From positions 151,543 to 215,542 of the forward strand of contig NZ_WVTD01000007.1 in assembly GCF_009856825.1 (NCBI RefSeq): a DNA stretch of 64,000 nt. Direction: 5' to 3'. Position numbers and translations under genes: made by a program. The notes beneath the pieces are model-generated. The model saw only the letters and a list, made by a program, of their open reading frames with translations, was not told the origin of the DNA and ran no database searches. This document shows positions 31,108 through 39,563 of this stretch, one piece after another (the stretch's first letter is position 1; every line of letters starts with the position of its first letter). This stretch comes from Novosphingobium silvae (GTDB taxonomy: Bacteria > Pseudomonadota > Alphaproteobacteria > Sphingomonadales > Sphingomonadaceae).

Positions 31108-32429
31108 GCTGCATCCTCTTGGGTGTCGTCGTTCCCTTCTTCGTTGGCGGGATCGGTAGGGGTGGTATCTGGTTCGGGCTGCGGTTCGGGCTGCGGTTCG
31201 GGCTGCGGTTCGGGCTTCGCCGCGTTCTCAAGGGGAACCGTCGCGCCTTGAATGTAGAGGCGATCACCGCCCTCAAGCGGGGGCAGGTTTTCAAAAGCAC
31301 GGGCCTCATTCGGGGTCATGATCGCCGCATGGATCGCCTTCTGATAGCCATCCATGCGAGAAACGAAATCGCCGCGCTGAAGGCCGTCCATTGAAAATTC
31401 GACATAGCCCTTGGTGTTGCGCGCTCCGAATAGCTTGGCGTTAAACTCCTGTTCGATGGCTTCGATCAGAGGGTGGAGCGTCTGTCTGCCGAGCGACAAC
31501 ATCTGCTGCTCAACGTTGCTGTACGTGCCGTTGCTGAGGTCATGGAGGACCGCAGGTGCAACATTGAAAATCCGGCTCGCCTCTGAAATCAGGAACTGGC
31601 GCAGTTCGATAAGCTGCGACTTGGCCGGATCGAGACCCACCGGTTTAAGGTCATGGCCTGCCGGAACCACCATGACGTTGGACCTTGTTCGCTGCGACGC
31701 CTTGACCGCTTCCCCGATGTCGTTGGATGCTCGCGCTGCACCCTGTGGTGAAATCGCGACCGGACTGGTCAGCATCAGCGGAGGGACGCCACCCGACGCG
31801 AACAACTTGCCAGCGAATTCCTGTGCCGCGATCATCAACGCGATGGCGTCGCGGTTGGTGTGGATCGGATTATAGCAACCGACCGCATCAGATTTAGGAA
31901 ACAACGCGACGTCGATGACGTTGGCCGAGTCATAGACCGCCGAACCGGTATCCAGCTTGTATGTGTAAGTGCGTTTGATCGACTCGCCGTCCAGCCCTTG
32001 CTTGATCTCCAGCTTGTTCGGGTCAAGAGGCCAGAGGCCCGTAACCCGGCCTACCTTGTCACGCGAAATCAGGGCGGTGGCGCGACCTTGCAGCATAAGG
32101 CGCGAGACCAGCCAACGGTTGAAGGCAGAGGATGTCTGATAATCGTTCGGACGGTCGTGGATGAGGTAATACAGCGGATTGCGGGTGTCCTTTTCCGCAC
32201 CATCCTCTGTACGCTTGTAGACATGGAGCGGAAGGCTAGCGATTGTCCCGGCAACGGCATTAACGGCCTGCCAAATGGCCGTCACGCCTAACGCCTTCTC
32301 CTCAGTAACGCTGTCACCCGTCACTGTGGGAGCAAGGTTGAAAAACTCATTCCAAGCCGAAGCGCTGGAAAACGAAACCTGCGGGTTTTCGAGTGATCGA
32401 GCCTCTTTATTCGCGAATAGGTTGAACAT
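31104..32429 (-). CDS. HK97-family portal protein
   Basis: The 441-residue protein contains VTAIWQAVNAVAGTIASLPL, LYYLIHDRPNDYQTSSAFNR and the tunnel helix region around RIFNVAPAVLHDLSNGTYSN, all standard for HK97-type portals. Portals form the dodecameric DNA entry ring. The C-terminus is an extended acidic tail with repeated PQPE coded by four 12-bp repeats. TAAATA is five bases before the ATG. Confidence 0.92.
   Translation of the reverse strand: MFNLFANKEARSLENPQVSFSSASAWNEFFNLAPTVTGDSVTEEKALGVTAIWQAVNAVAGTIASLPLHVYKRTEDGAEKDTRNPLYYLIHDRPNDYQTSSAFNRWLVSRLMLQGRATALISRDKVGRVTGLWPLDPNKLEIKQGLDGESIKRTYTYKLDTGSAVYDSANVIDVALFPKSDAVGCYNPIHTNRDAIALMIAAQEFAGKLFASGGVPPLMLTSPVAISPQGAARASNDIGEAVKASQRTRSNVMVVPAGHDLKPVGLDPAKSQLIELRQFLISEASRIFNVAPAVLHDLSNGTYSNVEQQMLSLGRQTLHPLIEAIEQEFNAKLFGARNTKGYVEFSMDGLQRGDFVSRMDGYQKAIHAAIMTPNEARAFENLPPLEGGDRLYIQGATVPLENAAKPEPQPEPQPEPQPEPDTTPTDPANEEGNDDTQEDAA
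31171..31218. repeat. Four 12-bp tandem repeats in the portal gene
   Basis: GGTTCGGGCTGC occurs three times in a row followed by a copy with one change (GGTTCGGGCTTC). They code for the E-P-Q-P repeats of the portal tail and could change number by slippage without shifting frame. Confidence 0.85.
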
Positions 32430-32487
32430 GACCTTATTTATCTGCGGGCAGCAGACGGGGCGCGCTTCGCTGTCAGTTGAAAGCGGC

Positions 32488-32516
32488 TTGACGGTTCTTC
32501 ATGTGTAAACTATAGG
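32488..32516 (+). promoter_or_regulatory. Promoter of the toxin-antitoxin pair
   Basis: TTGACG (32488-32493), a 17-base spacer and TATAGG (32511-32516) lie just before the toxin ATG at 32523, with GGAGACAC as ribosome site. Confidence 0.5.
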
Positions 32517-32522
32517 AGACAC

Positions 32523-32816
32523 ATGGACGTCAGGTTGACCCCTCAATTCGCGGCATGGCTCAAGGGCCTCAAGGATGCGCGCGCGGCGGCGAAGGTGAAA
32601 GCGCGGCTCATCCAGTTCGAGGCCGGGTCGTTCGGCGATGTTAAGCCGGTGGGGGAAGGGGTGTCCGAGACCCGCATCCACTATGGTCCCGGTTACCGGG
32701 TCTACTTCGTGCAGCGTGGCGCGGTGCTGGTCGTGGTGCTCGCCGGGGGTACGAAGCAGACGCAGAGCCGGGATATCGACAAGGCGAAGGCCATCGCGAA
32801 GGAACTGGAGGACTGA
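32523..32816 (+). CDS. RelE/ParE-superfamily toxin (HigB-2-like)
   Basis: The 97-residue basic protein (RLTPQFAAWLKGLKDARAAA ... ETRIHYGPGYRVYFVQRG) matches the addiction-module killer branch of RelE/HigB mRNA interferases, including the R-x-Y-x-x-x-GYRVYF strand. It is followed by an overlapping antitoxin gene. It lies on the opposite strand to the late genes, between the large terminase and the portal, as a self-contained cargo unit with its own promoter and terminator. Confidence 0.85.
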   Translation: MDVRLTPQFAAWLKGLKDARAAAKVKARLIQFEAGSFGDVKPVGEGVSETRIHYGPGYRVYFVQRGAVLVVVLAGGTKQTQSRDIDKAKAIAKELED

Positions 32817-33112
32817 TGATGAAGATAAGCGAACTGGAGACCTTCGACAGCGTCGAGGCTGCCGCTGATCCGCTGGTGCAAGAGGAACTGATCAACATGG
32901 CGTGGGAGGATGGCGACATCCCCGCCTTGACCCATGCCCTTTCGGTGATCGCGAAGGCGAGGGGCATGACCGACGTTGCCGGGAAGGCCGGGATCACGCG
33001 ACCTGCCCTTTACAAGGCGCTATCGCCGACCGGCAACCCGTCGCTATCGAGCCTCATCGGCATCATGAAGGCGCTCGACATCAAGGCATCGTTCTCGACG
33101 CGCCACGTTTAA
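32816..33112 (+). CDS. HigA-like antitoxin with HTH domain
   Basis: The 98-residue protein has an acidic N-terminus (ELETFDSVEAAADPLVQEEL) and a Cro/CI-type helix-turn-helix (GMTDVAGKAGITRPALYKAL) near residues 50-69. This combination is the usual partner of HigB-2-like toxins and represses its own operon. The ATG overlaps the toxin stop; a second ATG follows directly. Confidence 0.85.
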   Translation: MMKISELETFDSVEAAADPLVQEELINMAWEDGDIPALTHALSVIAKARGMTDVAGKAGITRPALYKALSPTGNPSLSSLIGIMKALDIKASFSTRHV

Positions 33113-33132
33113 GCCGAAGTTGCGGACGAAAA

Positions 33133-33157
33133 AGGGGCGGACCAGTGGCCCGCCCCT
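33133..33157 (+). terminator. Terminator of the toxin-antitoxin pair
   Basis: AGGGGCGG (33133-33140) pairs with CCGCCCCT (33150-33157), 20 bases after the antitoxin stop. Confidence 0.6.
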
Positions 33158-33181
33158 CGCGCTATCGTTGATTTTTAGACC

Positions 33182-33622
33182 TCATTCCTCGCCGAAGTAG
33201 GCCTGAAGCGACTGATGAGTAATCGGAGTCACGGCATATCGCCCGATGTTGTCCGGAGCGCTACTCCAGTCATCCCAAGCCAACATGTAAGCCTTTCTGT
33301 CGCCAGTTACTGTGCGGGTGCGCTTCGTGATGCCCCCTTGCCAGCTACCAAGGTTTTCGATTTCAACCTCGTAAAGTAGCCGGGCATCTACGACAGGTCC
33401 GTGGATCGCCATTACTTCAAGGCCATCCTTAGTAGATTGAGAACAGTTCTCCATGAACTCGGTAATCTGCTCAAGCGTAAGGTCCACGACATTCTTAAAG
33501 TCGTCTTCGGTGAACCCTTCCGGCAAAACAAGACCGGCTTTCGGGAAGAGAAGAGCTTGAAGTTCTGCTCGCGCTGAGTGCGAGAGTTTGCTAATGTCCC
33601 GAGCGTTAAGTGTCAGGTTCAT
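33182..33622 (-). CDS. Phage protein of unknown function
   Basis: The 146-residue protein starts at ATG 33622 (GAAGGGAAATTTC upstream favours it over the ATG at 33637). It begins MNLTLNARDISKLSHSARAE and has a beta-rich C-terminal half (VVDARLLYEVEIENLGSWQG). It lies after the hairpin closing the terminase unit and converges with the toxin-antitoxin pair. GC content is lower than in the neighbours, hinting at separate origin. No family is recognised. Confidence 0.6.
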   Translation of the reverse strand: MNLTLNARDISKLSHSARAELQALLFPKAGLVLPEGFTEDDFKNVVDLTLEQITEFMENCSQSTKDGLEVMAIHGPVVDARLLYEVEIENLGSWQGGITKRTRTVTGDRKAYMLAWDDWSSAPDNIGRYAVTPITHQSLQAYFGEE

Positions 33623-33652
33623 GAAATTTCCCTTCATGTAGCTTGCTTAATC

Positions 33653-33684
33653 GAGAGGGAGTCGGTTGCACCCGGCTCCCTCTC
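33653..33684 (-). terminator. Hairpin downstream of the large terminase
   Basis: GAGAGGGAGTCGG (33653-33665) pairs with CCGGCTCCCTCTC (33672-33684), a 13-bp stem with one G-T pair. It separates the terminase gene from the gene at 33182-33622. Confidence 0.65.
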
Positions 33685-33804
33685 TTCGCTACCTGTCATT
33701 GCCATGACGATTAGTCAACCGCGAAACACGGGCCCCGTGAATTTATTTTGATGACCTCAAAATGGATTTTGGGTTGGTCAAATCCGAGGAATCTGATGCG
33801 ACGG

Positions 33805-35409
33805 CTAAAGCCGGGAGATCGAGAAGTCCGGGTCTTCCCAAGGGCTCACCGGGGGAGCCTTATTTCCCTCCCGCACCTTTAGGGCGAGCGCCATAGCGAG
33901 CGTGACCGCACCGTCGATGCGGAAGCGTGAGGCCGACTTGTCGAGTTTACGGTTACCAGCAGGGTCCATCACCACCATGGCATTCATGACGCACATGTTC
34001 TGGATGGGGTGGCTGTCGTGAACCAACGTTTTCGTCACGACAGCTTCTTCGAACGCGGTCACTGCCGGTGACATATCGCGGAAACCCTGTCCCCACTCGA
34101 CGAGTTTTAGCGCGCCATAGGCGTCATCATCCTTCGTCACGGCCAGCCCGATGTCGTCGAAATGACCGAGCAACTCGCTGGTATGGTAACGGTCGAAGGC
34201 GAGGCCGCGCACGTCATAGGTCTCGTACAGTTCGGCAATCTTGAGTGCGATCAGGCGCGGGGTGATGATCTCGCCCGGACAGGTTTCGAGTAAGCCTTGT
34301 CGTGCCCACACATCGTACGCGGCGCGGTCGCGTTTAGCGTGCTCCGCGAGTAGCGCTGCCGGTTTCCAGAACCACGACTTCGTACGGATGGTAGGGCCAG
34401 CGCTGACCATCGTCAGCGCGGTGAGATCGACGCGGTAAGACATATCAAGGGCGAGGTAGACCGGCTCTCCGCGCTCGAATTCCACGGCATCGACGCGGCA
34501 GGCTTTCCACGAAGATTGGGAAATGAGTGTCGCGAACGCGTTGACCCGCTGGTTGAGGTAGCGGAGCCTGAAGTTGGCTTCCTTCGTGGGCGTGAGCATC
34601 GCCTCTTTGGCCGCCGTTGCAAGCTGATCGGGCGTTTTCCAAGTCGCGAGTGTCGGGTTGGCTTTGAGCCATTGCTCCGGATCGTCGAGGTCGCAATCTT
34701 CGTCTGCCGCGTAGAGGTGGCACACGGTCGTCGGATCAATCTTGTTGCCGTCATCGTCATGCGCGAGTCCGGCATCGATCATCAACGAAAGCGGGTGCTG
34801 CGGGTCGTTCGTCTGGGTGCTGATGACCACAGCCAGCGGGCGCGCGCGAAGCTGCTGACTATCATACATGACGTTCCACAGGTTCTCGTTCGGGGCCTCG
34901 CCGAATTCGTCGTACACGAAGAAATCCGCGCCCAAGCCGTGCTTGCTCTCTGCCTTAGCCGATAGGGCATGGTAGACGGAGCCGCTGCCTCGCACGTCGC
35001 TGCGCGTCACGACCATGCGCGACGTCGATGGATAGACTTGAATGTATTCCTTCAGCGCTGGCCGCAGTTCGAGCATCTGCTTGACCATGTTGAAGATGAC
35101 TTTGGCCTGCTTCTGATCGACCGCGCAGCTATAAATCTGCCCATTGATCTGGGCTTCTGGGCCGATCAGATGAACCAGTAGCAGGCAGGAGACGAGGAGT
35201 GACTTCCGGTTTTTTCGAGCGACCGAAAGGACGGCGCGGGTGACCAGCGGCTTCCCATTTTCCTTCACCGGCTCATAGATTTCGCGAATCCAATTCTCCT
35301 CCCACGCGTCCAACTTGATCGGTTGACCAACGGCAGGGCCGTCGTTGATCGGGAGCATTTCGATGAATCGGATCACGCGATCAGCGCGCGCCTTGTCCAT
35401 CAGGCTCAT
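33805..35409 (-). CDS. Terminase large subunit (HK97-like, Terminase_1 type)
   Basis: The 534-residue motor has a Walker A-like loop SVARKNRKS near residues 62-70, typical of phage terminases, and Walker B with catalytic Glu (ADFFVYDEFGE) near 161-171. A C-terminal RNase H-like nuclease follows, with Asp residues in ALDMSYRVD and RGLAFDRYH. It packages and cuts phage DNA. Its ATG overlaps the stop of the small-subunit gene (ATGA), which is now split by an insertion sequence, so its expression and the packaging reaction are both likely affected. Confidence 0.93.
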   Translation of the reverse strand: MSLMDKARADRVIRFIEMLPINDGPAVGQPIKLDAWEENWIREIYEPVKENGKPLVTRAVLSVARKNRKSLLVSCLLLVHLIGPEAQINGQIYSCAVDQKQAKVIFNMVKQMLELRPALKEYIQVYPSTSRMVVTRSDVRGSGSVYHALSAKAESKHGLGADFFVYDEFGEAPNENLWNVMYDSQQLRARPLAVVISTQTNDPQHPLSLMIDAGLAHDDDGNKIDPTTVCHLYAADEDCDLDDPEQWLKANPTLATWKTPDQLATAAKEAMLTPTKEANFRLRYLNQRVNAFATLISQSSWKACRVDAVEFERGEPVYLALDMSYRVDLTALTMVSAGPTIRTKSWFWKPAALLAEHAKRDRAAYDVWARQGLLETCPGEIITPRLIALKIAELYETYDVRGLAFDRYHTSELLGHFDDIGLAVTKDDDAYGALKLVEWGQGFRDMSPAVTAFEEAVVTKTLVHDSHPIQNMCVMNAMVVMDPAGNRKLDKSASRFRIDGAVTLAMALALKVREGNKAPPVSPWEDPDFSISRL

Positions 35410-35607
35410 GAGACGAAGTCGGCAAACGGGTTCGTGCTGGCACTTTCAGGGGAGGCATTGATCGCCTGCCGCGCGATGGGATCGAGGCCGAGCCGTTGAC
35501 CGAGCGTGGCGATCAACCGAGCTTGGTCAGCCTGAAGCTTGTACGCGGGATGGATGACCTGTTGCCCGGTCGAGCCCGTGCCGATGGCCTCAAAATCACG
35601 GTCGGCG

Positions 35608-35617
35608 ATGATCTTGG
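35608..35617. repeat. Target duplication of the IS256-like element, left copy
   Basis: ATGATCTTGG occurs here and at 37042-37051; 8 or 9 bp of it is the likely duplication. Confidence 0.75.
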
Positions 35618-37041
35618 GTCACGTCCGTCAATGTGGTGTAATTTCGGTGCTGGCCATCGGGCTGCATTTTCAGGCGGCCTTGGGTGTAATCTGTAGCGGC
35701 TGAACCTCCTCGGTTATGGGTGTGGCAAGGGCGGCCATGCCCTCGATCTGCATGTAGCGGTGCTGGAGCTGGTATTCATCGTTCTGCTCGAGCAGGACGG
35801 CACCGACGAGGCGGATGATGCTGTCCTCGTTCGGGAAGATGCCGACAACATCGGCGCGGCGCTTCACTTCCTTGTTCAGGCGTTCCAGCGGGTTGGTGCT
35901 GTGAAGCTTGACCCGGTGCTGCTCGGGGAAGGTCATGTAGGCGAGCACGTCGTGCTCGGCATCGTCCATGCAGGCGCCGAGCTTGGGCCATCTGGCGCGC
36001 AATTGATCGGCGACCTGACGCCAGACCTGAGTTGCGGCCGCATGATCGGGCTGGAGGAAGACTTGGCGGATCGCAGCAGCAACAACCGTGTTTTGGCCCT
36101 TGGGCACGTAGGCGAGCGCGTTCCTCATGAAGTGGACGCGGCAGCGCTGCCAGGTGGCGCTGAGCACGCGGGTGATCGCTGCCTTGAGGCCCTCGTGGGC
36201 ATCGGAGATGACCAGCTTCACGCCGGTCAGGCCGCGGCGGGAGAGGTCCTTGAGGAAGCTCGACCAGAAGGGCTCGGCTTCGGAAGGGCCGATGTGCAGG
36301 CCGACGATCTCGCGCTTGCCCTCAGTGTTGACGGCGACGGCGATTATCGCGGCGACACTGACGATCCGTCCCCCCTCGCGCACCTTGAGGTAGGTGGCAT
36401 CTAGCCAGAGGTAGGGCCAGTCACCGGCGAGCGGGCGCTTGAGGAAGGCATGGACGCGCTCGTCGATGTCTTTGCACAGCTTTGACACGGAGGACTTGGA
36501 TATCCCGGTCATGCCCATCGCCTGCACCAGCTCATCGACGCGCCGGGTGCTGACCCCGGCAATCCACGCCTCCTGGATTACTGCGACCAGCGCCTTCTCA
36601 ACAGTCTTGCGCGGCTCCAGGAAGCCGGGGAAGTAGGCGCCGGTCCGCAGCTTGGGGATCTTGAGGTTGAGCGTGCCGAGCCGGGTATCGAGACTGCGGT
36701 CGCGGTAGCCATTGCGCCAGGTCGTGCGTTCGCCCGATCGTTCATGGCGGCCAGCGCCGACCAGGCCGTCGACATCGGCCTCCATAATGATCTGCAATAC
36801 GCTCTCGGCGATCGTACGCAGGAAATCTCCATCTCCGGTCTTCGCCATCAGTTCGGCAAGCGGTAGTCTGTCGTCGGTCATCGGGATCAACTCCTCGGTG
36901 GGCGTGTGAAGTGTGGTAACTCCACCTTACCGATGAGCCCGGTGGCCACCGAGTTCGAAATCGCATGGGGTTGGGCATGCCCAACCCCATGCGATCACCT
37001 CAATCTACACCGGAAATTACACCACGAGCGCGGACGCTAAC
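35617..37041 (-). mobile_element. IS256-family insertion sequence, about 1.4 kb
   Basis: The element carries one transposase gene and imperfect terminal inverted repeats that share GTGGTGTAATTTC (left end about 35632, right end about 37012-37024 on the other strand) and an outer CGTCCG block. It sits between two copies of ATGATCTTGG. IS256 elements make 8-9 bp duplications, which fits. Confidence 0.85.
35670..36881 (-). CDS. IS256-family transposase
   Basis: The protein has about 403 residues from MTDDRLPLAEL. DDE catalytic residues are visible in LWLDATYLKV, KLVISDAHEGL and NPLERLNKEVKRR, with RHERSGERTTWRNGYRDR near the start and C-H motif QRCRVHFMRN, all standard for this mutator-type family. 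The gene is intact and the element has a target duplication, so insertion is probably recent. Confidence 0.95.
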   Translation of the reverse strand: MTDDRLPLAELMAKTGDGDFLRTIAESVLQIIMEADVDGLVGAGRHERSGERTTWRNGYRDRSLDTRLGTLNLKIPKLRTGAYFPGFLEPRKTVEKALVAVIQEAWIAGVSTRRVDELVQAMGMTGISKSSVSKLCKDIDERVHAFLKRPLAGDWPYLWLDATYLKVREGGRIVSVAAIIAVAVNTEGKREIVGLHIGPSEAEPFWSSFLKDLSRRGLTGVKLVISDAHEGLKAAITRVLSATWQRCRVHFMRNALAYVPKGQNTVVAAAIRQVFLQPDHAAATQVWRQVADQLRARWPKLGACMDDAEHDVLAYMTFPEQHRVKLHSTNPLERLNKEVKRRADVVGIFPNEDSIIRLVGAVLLEQNDEYQLQHRYMQIEGMAALATPITEEVQPLQITPKAA

Positions 37042-37051
37042 ATGATCTTGG
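37042..37051. repeat. Target duplication of the IS256-like element, right copy
   Basis: Second copy of ATGATCTTGG. Confidence 0.75.
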
Positions 37052-37364
37052 TGGCGGACGAATGGGCGGCAACGGCTTCGCAGTAAGCGGCGAGGAGCGC
37101 GCTATCACAGGCGGTATAGACCTCGCGCGGCATTGCGGCGATGAGCCGGGTCCATACCTTGCGCGCCGCGCTGGTCATGATGGTGGGCCGCACTGGTCCA
37201 CCAGTGGGTTGCGGTTCGGACTTGTTGAGCGGACGTTTGCCGGGGTTTCCGGCCTTTTCCTTTATAACTGTGGGGGTTGCTGTTCGGGGCATTGCACCCG
37301 TATTTAGGCAACGCTCGACTGCGGACGGTTCAGTGCAGTTGGAGCGTCAATCGGGGTGGGTTAC

Positions 37365-38153
37365 ATGAAATTCGGTTTGCTGTTTGGTATGGGGACGTTC
37401 ATTCTTTCAACGGGCGCAGCCGCACAGACATGTGCTGGATATGTTGGTCAGACGGTCAAACCAATCACTATTCAGCAAGCAATTGCGGGCTTGCCAAAAG
37501 TCGAACCGAAGAGCGAATTCGAAACGACGGCGCAATATGATGCGCGTTTGAAGGCGGCAGGATCGCCGAGTACCATTGTGGTTGCAAAGCGCATCAACGA
37601 TATTTACGTCAAGTACGATGCAGACGCACAGGTGATGAGGATTAGGTCTGACGCGTTTCAGCCCGTCTCAGAATGGTACTTGAAACTTTGGAGGGGTGCG
37701 CCAAAAAATCTCCTCAGCCGAGGGTCTAACGTGGCCGTGGAAGTGGATAGTGACGAGGCCAAGGTAGTACGCTCCTATGAAGCGCAGAACGGCTATGGCG
37801 CGTCTGCTACTGTCACACGGAGGGAGCGCTCGGTATACACCATCTTTGACCGGGCATTACCGGGCTTCGACCGATACGAGCCTATATTCACAGAGATTGA
37901 ACGGCAGGATCAACTTCCGCCAGTCGCCATGGACGCGCAGATTGCCCAGCGGGTAAAACCGAACCTTCGCATCGCGTTCGTGACTACCCCAAAAGCGCCG
38001 TTCTACTTTGAGTCCAGACATAGCGGAGGAAGTCCGACGATCAGTGATCCTGACGTGACAGATGATCTGCACAAAGTCATGGTCGCGGACCTTCAGTGTG
38101 GATTGCTTACTGATGGGAACGATGCGGTGCTGGCCGCGTACGAGATCAAGTAG
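37365..38153 (+). CDS. Secreted periplasmic protein of unknown function (prophage cargo)
   Basis: The ATG at 37365 gives a signal peptide (MKFGLLFGMGTFILSTGAAA then AQT cleavage) and a mature protein of about 239 residues. The early segment PKSEFETTAQYDARLKAAG recurs in many proteobacterial envelope proteins. The rest is beta-rich with few cysteines. It is on the opposite strand to late genes, between small terminase and the HNH nuclease, and has lower GC. These traits fit a lysogenic-conversion 'moron'. The function is unknown. Confidence 0.7.
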   Translation: MKFGLLFGMGTFILSTGAAAQTCAGYVGQTVKPITIQQAIAGLPKVEPKSEFETTAQYDARLKAAGSPSTIVVAKRINDIYVKYDADAQVMRIRSDAFQPVSEWYLKLWRGAPKNLLSRGSNVAVEVDSDEAKVVRSYEAQNGYGASATVTRRERSVYTIFDRALPGFDRYEPIFTEIERQDQLPPVAMDAQIAQRVKPNLRIAFVTTPKAPFYFESRHSGGSPTISDPDVTDDLHKVMVADLQCGLLTDGNDAVLAAYEIK

Positions 38154-38338
38154 CTAGAGGGTGGCCTAAAAATAACCTGCTGAAATGCGGGCATTCGCGC
38201 GTGATTTGGCAGCCGGTTTCCGGGCGGCGGGTTTTGTGATCGAACCACCCCCTCCCGGTCAGGGCTGGGGCTGATTGCCCGGTCGGTCGGAACGCTCATC
38301 GACCAACCGGGGCAGGATCGAGAGGCCCGACCCGGCAT
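38093..38338 (-). CDS. Doubtful 81-residue ORF with TAAATA start signal
   Basis: The only support is a TAAATA motif (complement of 38341-38346) two bases before its ATG. The sequence is Pro/Arg/Ser-rich and the end overlaps the convergent secreted-protein gene by 61 bp. It may be a real small early gene or a chance frame; the region 38154-38431 otherwise holds nothing that I can recognise. Confidence 0.25.
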   Translation of the reverse strand: MPGRASRSCPGWSMSVPTDRAISPSPDREGVVRSQNPPPGNRLPNHARMPAFQQVIFRPPSSYLISYAASTASFPSVSNPH

Positions 38339-38431
38339 TCTATTTAGTAAACGAGGGGCGGCGGGCGCTCGTTTGTCAAAGTTTGAGTGCTAGTGTCCGC
38401 CGGTAGGCGGCTTCACCCGCTGTCAAAGCGT

Positions 38432-38980
38432 TTAGCGGGGCTGCTTGGTGCAATCCGCCATAGCATCCATGAAAATTTGTTTGCAGCCTGCCCAAGCGCT
38501 TTCGTCTGGACCTGACAAGCAACTCTCAAGCGTTGGCTGTAAGATCGCCTTGCATTCAGCATACTTGGTCGACGGGCTGGACTGGCCCGTGGTGCTTTCC
38601 ACTGTTGAGCTTCCGCCGCCGCTGTTACGCATCACCATCAGGATGTCAGGGCCAATAACCGCAATAATGACAAGAGCCACGGCTGAGGCGATGATGATGC
38701 CCTTACGCGAACGTGGCTGTGGGGCTGGTTCGCTATCTCGAAAACGCTCTGCGGCTTCTCGCTCTCTTTCACGCCATGATAAGGTTGGCTGAACCTCTTT
38801 GTGGTAGAAGTCGCCTATAACGGTCGAGGTGTAGCGAAACTGCTTAACCGCCTGCTGTTGCGCATCGTAGCCCGTGATGCCTTGGTCAGCGAGTTGGAAC
38901 AAAAACTTCTTGAGTTCAGCCCGGTCACTATCGAGAAGCTTCGACCGGTTTCTTACCCGTGGCTTTGCAGGATCGTCCAT
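38432..38980 (-). CDS. Single-pass membrane protein with cytoplasmic helical domain
   Basis: The 182-residue protein has a charged N-terminal half (SDRAELKKFLFQLADQGITG), a helix at about residues 94-115 (GIIIASAVALVIIAVIGPDI) and a periplasmic tail with four Cys (AECKAILQPTLESCLSG, GCKQIFMDAMADC) likely forming disulfides. A GGGGGAAAAGTG segment precedes the ATG. It is in the prophage early region; function unknown. Confidence 0.6.
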   Translation of the reverse strand: MDDPAKPRVRNRSKLLDSDRAELKKFLFQLADQGITGYDAQQQAVKQFRYTSTVIGDFYHKEVQPTLSWREREREAAERFRDSEPAPQPRSRKGIIIASAVALVIIAVIGPDILMVMRNSGGGSSTVESTTGQSSPSTKYAECKAILQPTLESCLSGPDESAWAGCKQIFMDAMADCTKQPR

Positions 38981-39006
38981 CACTTTTCCCCCTTACTCAT
39001 CTGCGG

Positions 39007-39327
39007 TTAGGCGTTCGGGTGCCGTGGATCAATAGGGTAGCCATCAAGGTCCACTGCACCGCTGTACCCGCCGATCTCCTCAACCTGCTTCACCCTGCTA
39101 TGGCAGGACGCGCACAGCGGCTGCAACTCTCCTGCAAATAAGTCGAGGTCGCCACGGTGGGGTACGATATGATCGGCCACCGTGGCAGCCTCAACCCTGC
39201 CGAGCCGCGCGCAGTACCGGCAGAGTGGTTCGGCCATCAGCAGGGCGGCGCGGCGATCCCGCCACGCTCGATTGTTATAGAGGCGACGGTAAGCGTGAGC
39301 CTCATCGCTGCGGTCGTCGCGCCTCAC
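39007..39327 (-). CDS. HNH endonuclease (packaging-associated type)
   Basis: The 106-residue protein has CRYCARLGRV and ATVADHIVPHRGD then LCASCHSRVKQ, the HNH fold with two CxxC zinc knuckles. Nucleases like this lie beside terminase genes in HK97-like phages and assist cos cleavage and head morphogenesis. It starts with GTG overlapping the previous stop (GTGA). Confidence 0.9.
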   Translation of the reverse strand: MRRDDRSDEAHAYRRLYNNRAWRDRRAALLMAEPLCRYCARLGRVEAATVADHIVPHRGDLDLFAGELQPLCASCHSRVKQVEEIGGYSGAVDLDGYPIDPRHPNA

Positions 39328-39563
39328 TGTGATCCGGGCAAACCGGGGAGGACCGATGAAGTCGGTGCGCTCTCTTCAATCCACCGCTTGACGTCTGCCA
39401 TCGTGGTCTGGCCAGCGCTGTAGTGCAGATGGGCATAGTCGATGATCTTGTCCGCCAGCGCGCGGAGGCAGCGCTCCAGAACCTTATGGGAGGTGACGTT
39501 GCCCCATGTGGCGATATCCTTTGAAAGGAGGAGAGCGACGTCGTCGCGGTCGAGAGGGTTCAT
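39324..39563 (-). CDS. Small helical phage protein
   Basis: The 79-residue protein (MNPLDRDDVALLLSKDIATW ... RALADKIIDYAHLHYSAG) is helical with a short variable tail. It overlaps both neighbours (ATGA, GTGA), so it belongs to the same operon as the HNH enzyme. No family is certain. Confidence 0.6.
   Translation of the reverse strand: MNPLDRDDVALLLSKDIATWGNVTSHKVLERCLRALADKIIDYAHLHYSAGQTTMADVKRWIEESAPTSSVLPGLPGSQ

Larger units (their letters stand above)
35406..37292 (-). pseudogene. Terminase small subunit (P27 family) interrupted by an IS256-like element
   Basis: The N-terminal part (37042-37292) reads MPRTATPTVIKEKAGNPGKR and KSEPQPTGGPVRP, the classic start of P27-type small terminases. 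It breaks at ATKI in the insertion's target site. The C-terminal part (35406-35607) continues ADRDFEAIGTGSTGQQVIHP and ends ASTNPFADFVS. Joining the two parts without the element and one target copy gives a single frame of exactly 150 codons plus stop. The small subunit recognises the packaging site, so the prophage is probably unable to package unless complemented or the element excises. Confidence 0.9.

Noticed and set aside
37017..37041. Short C-terminal extension (LASALVV) of the small terminase
   Set aside because: These codons belong to the end of the insertion sequence and not to the terminase; the true C-terminus is at 35406-35607.
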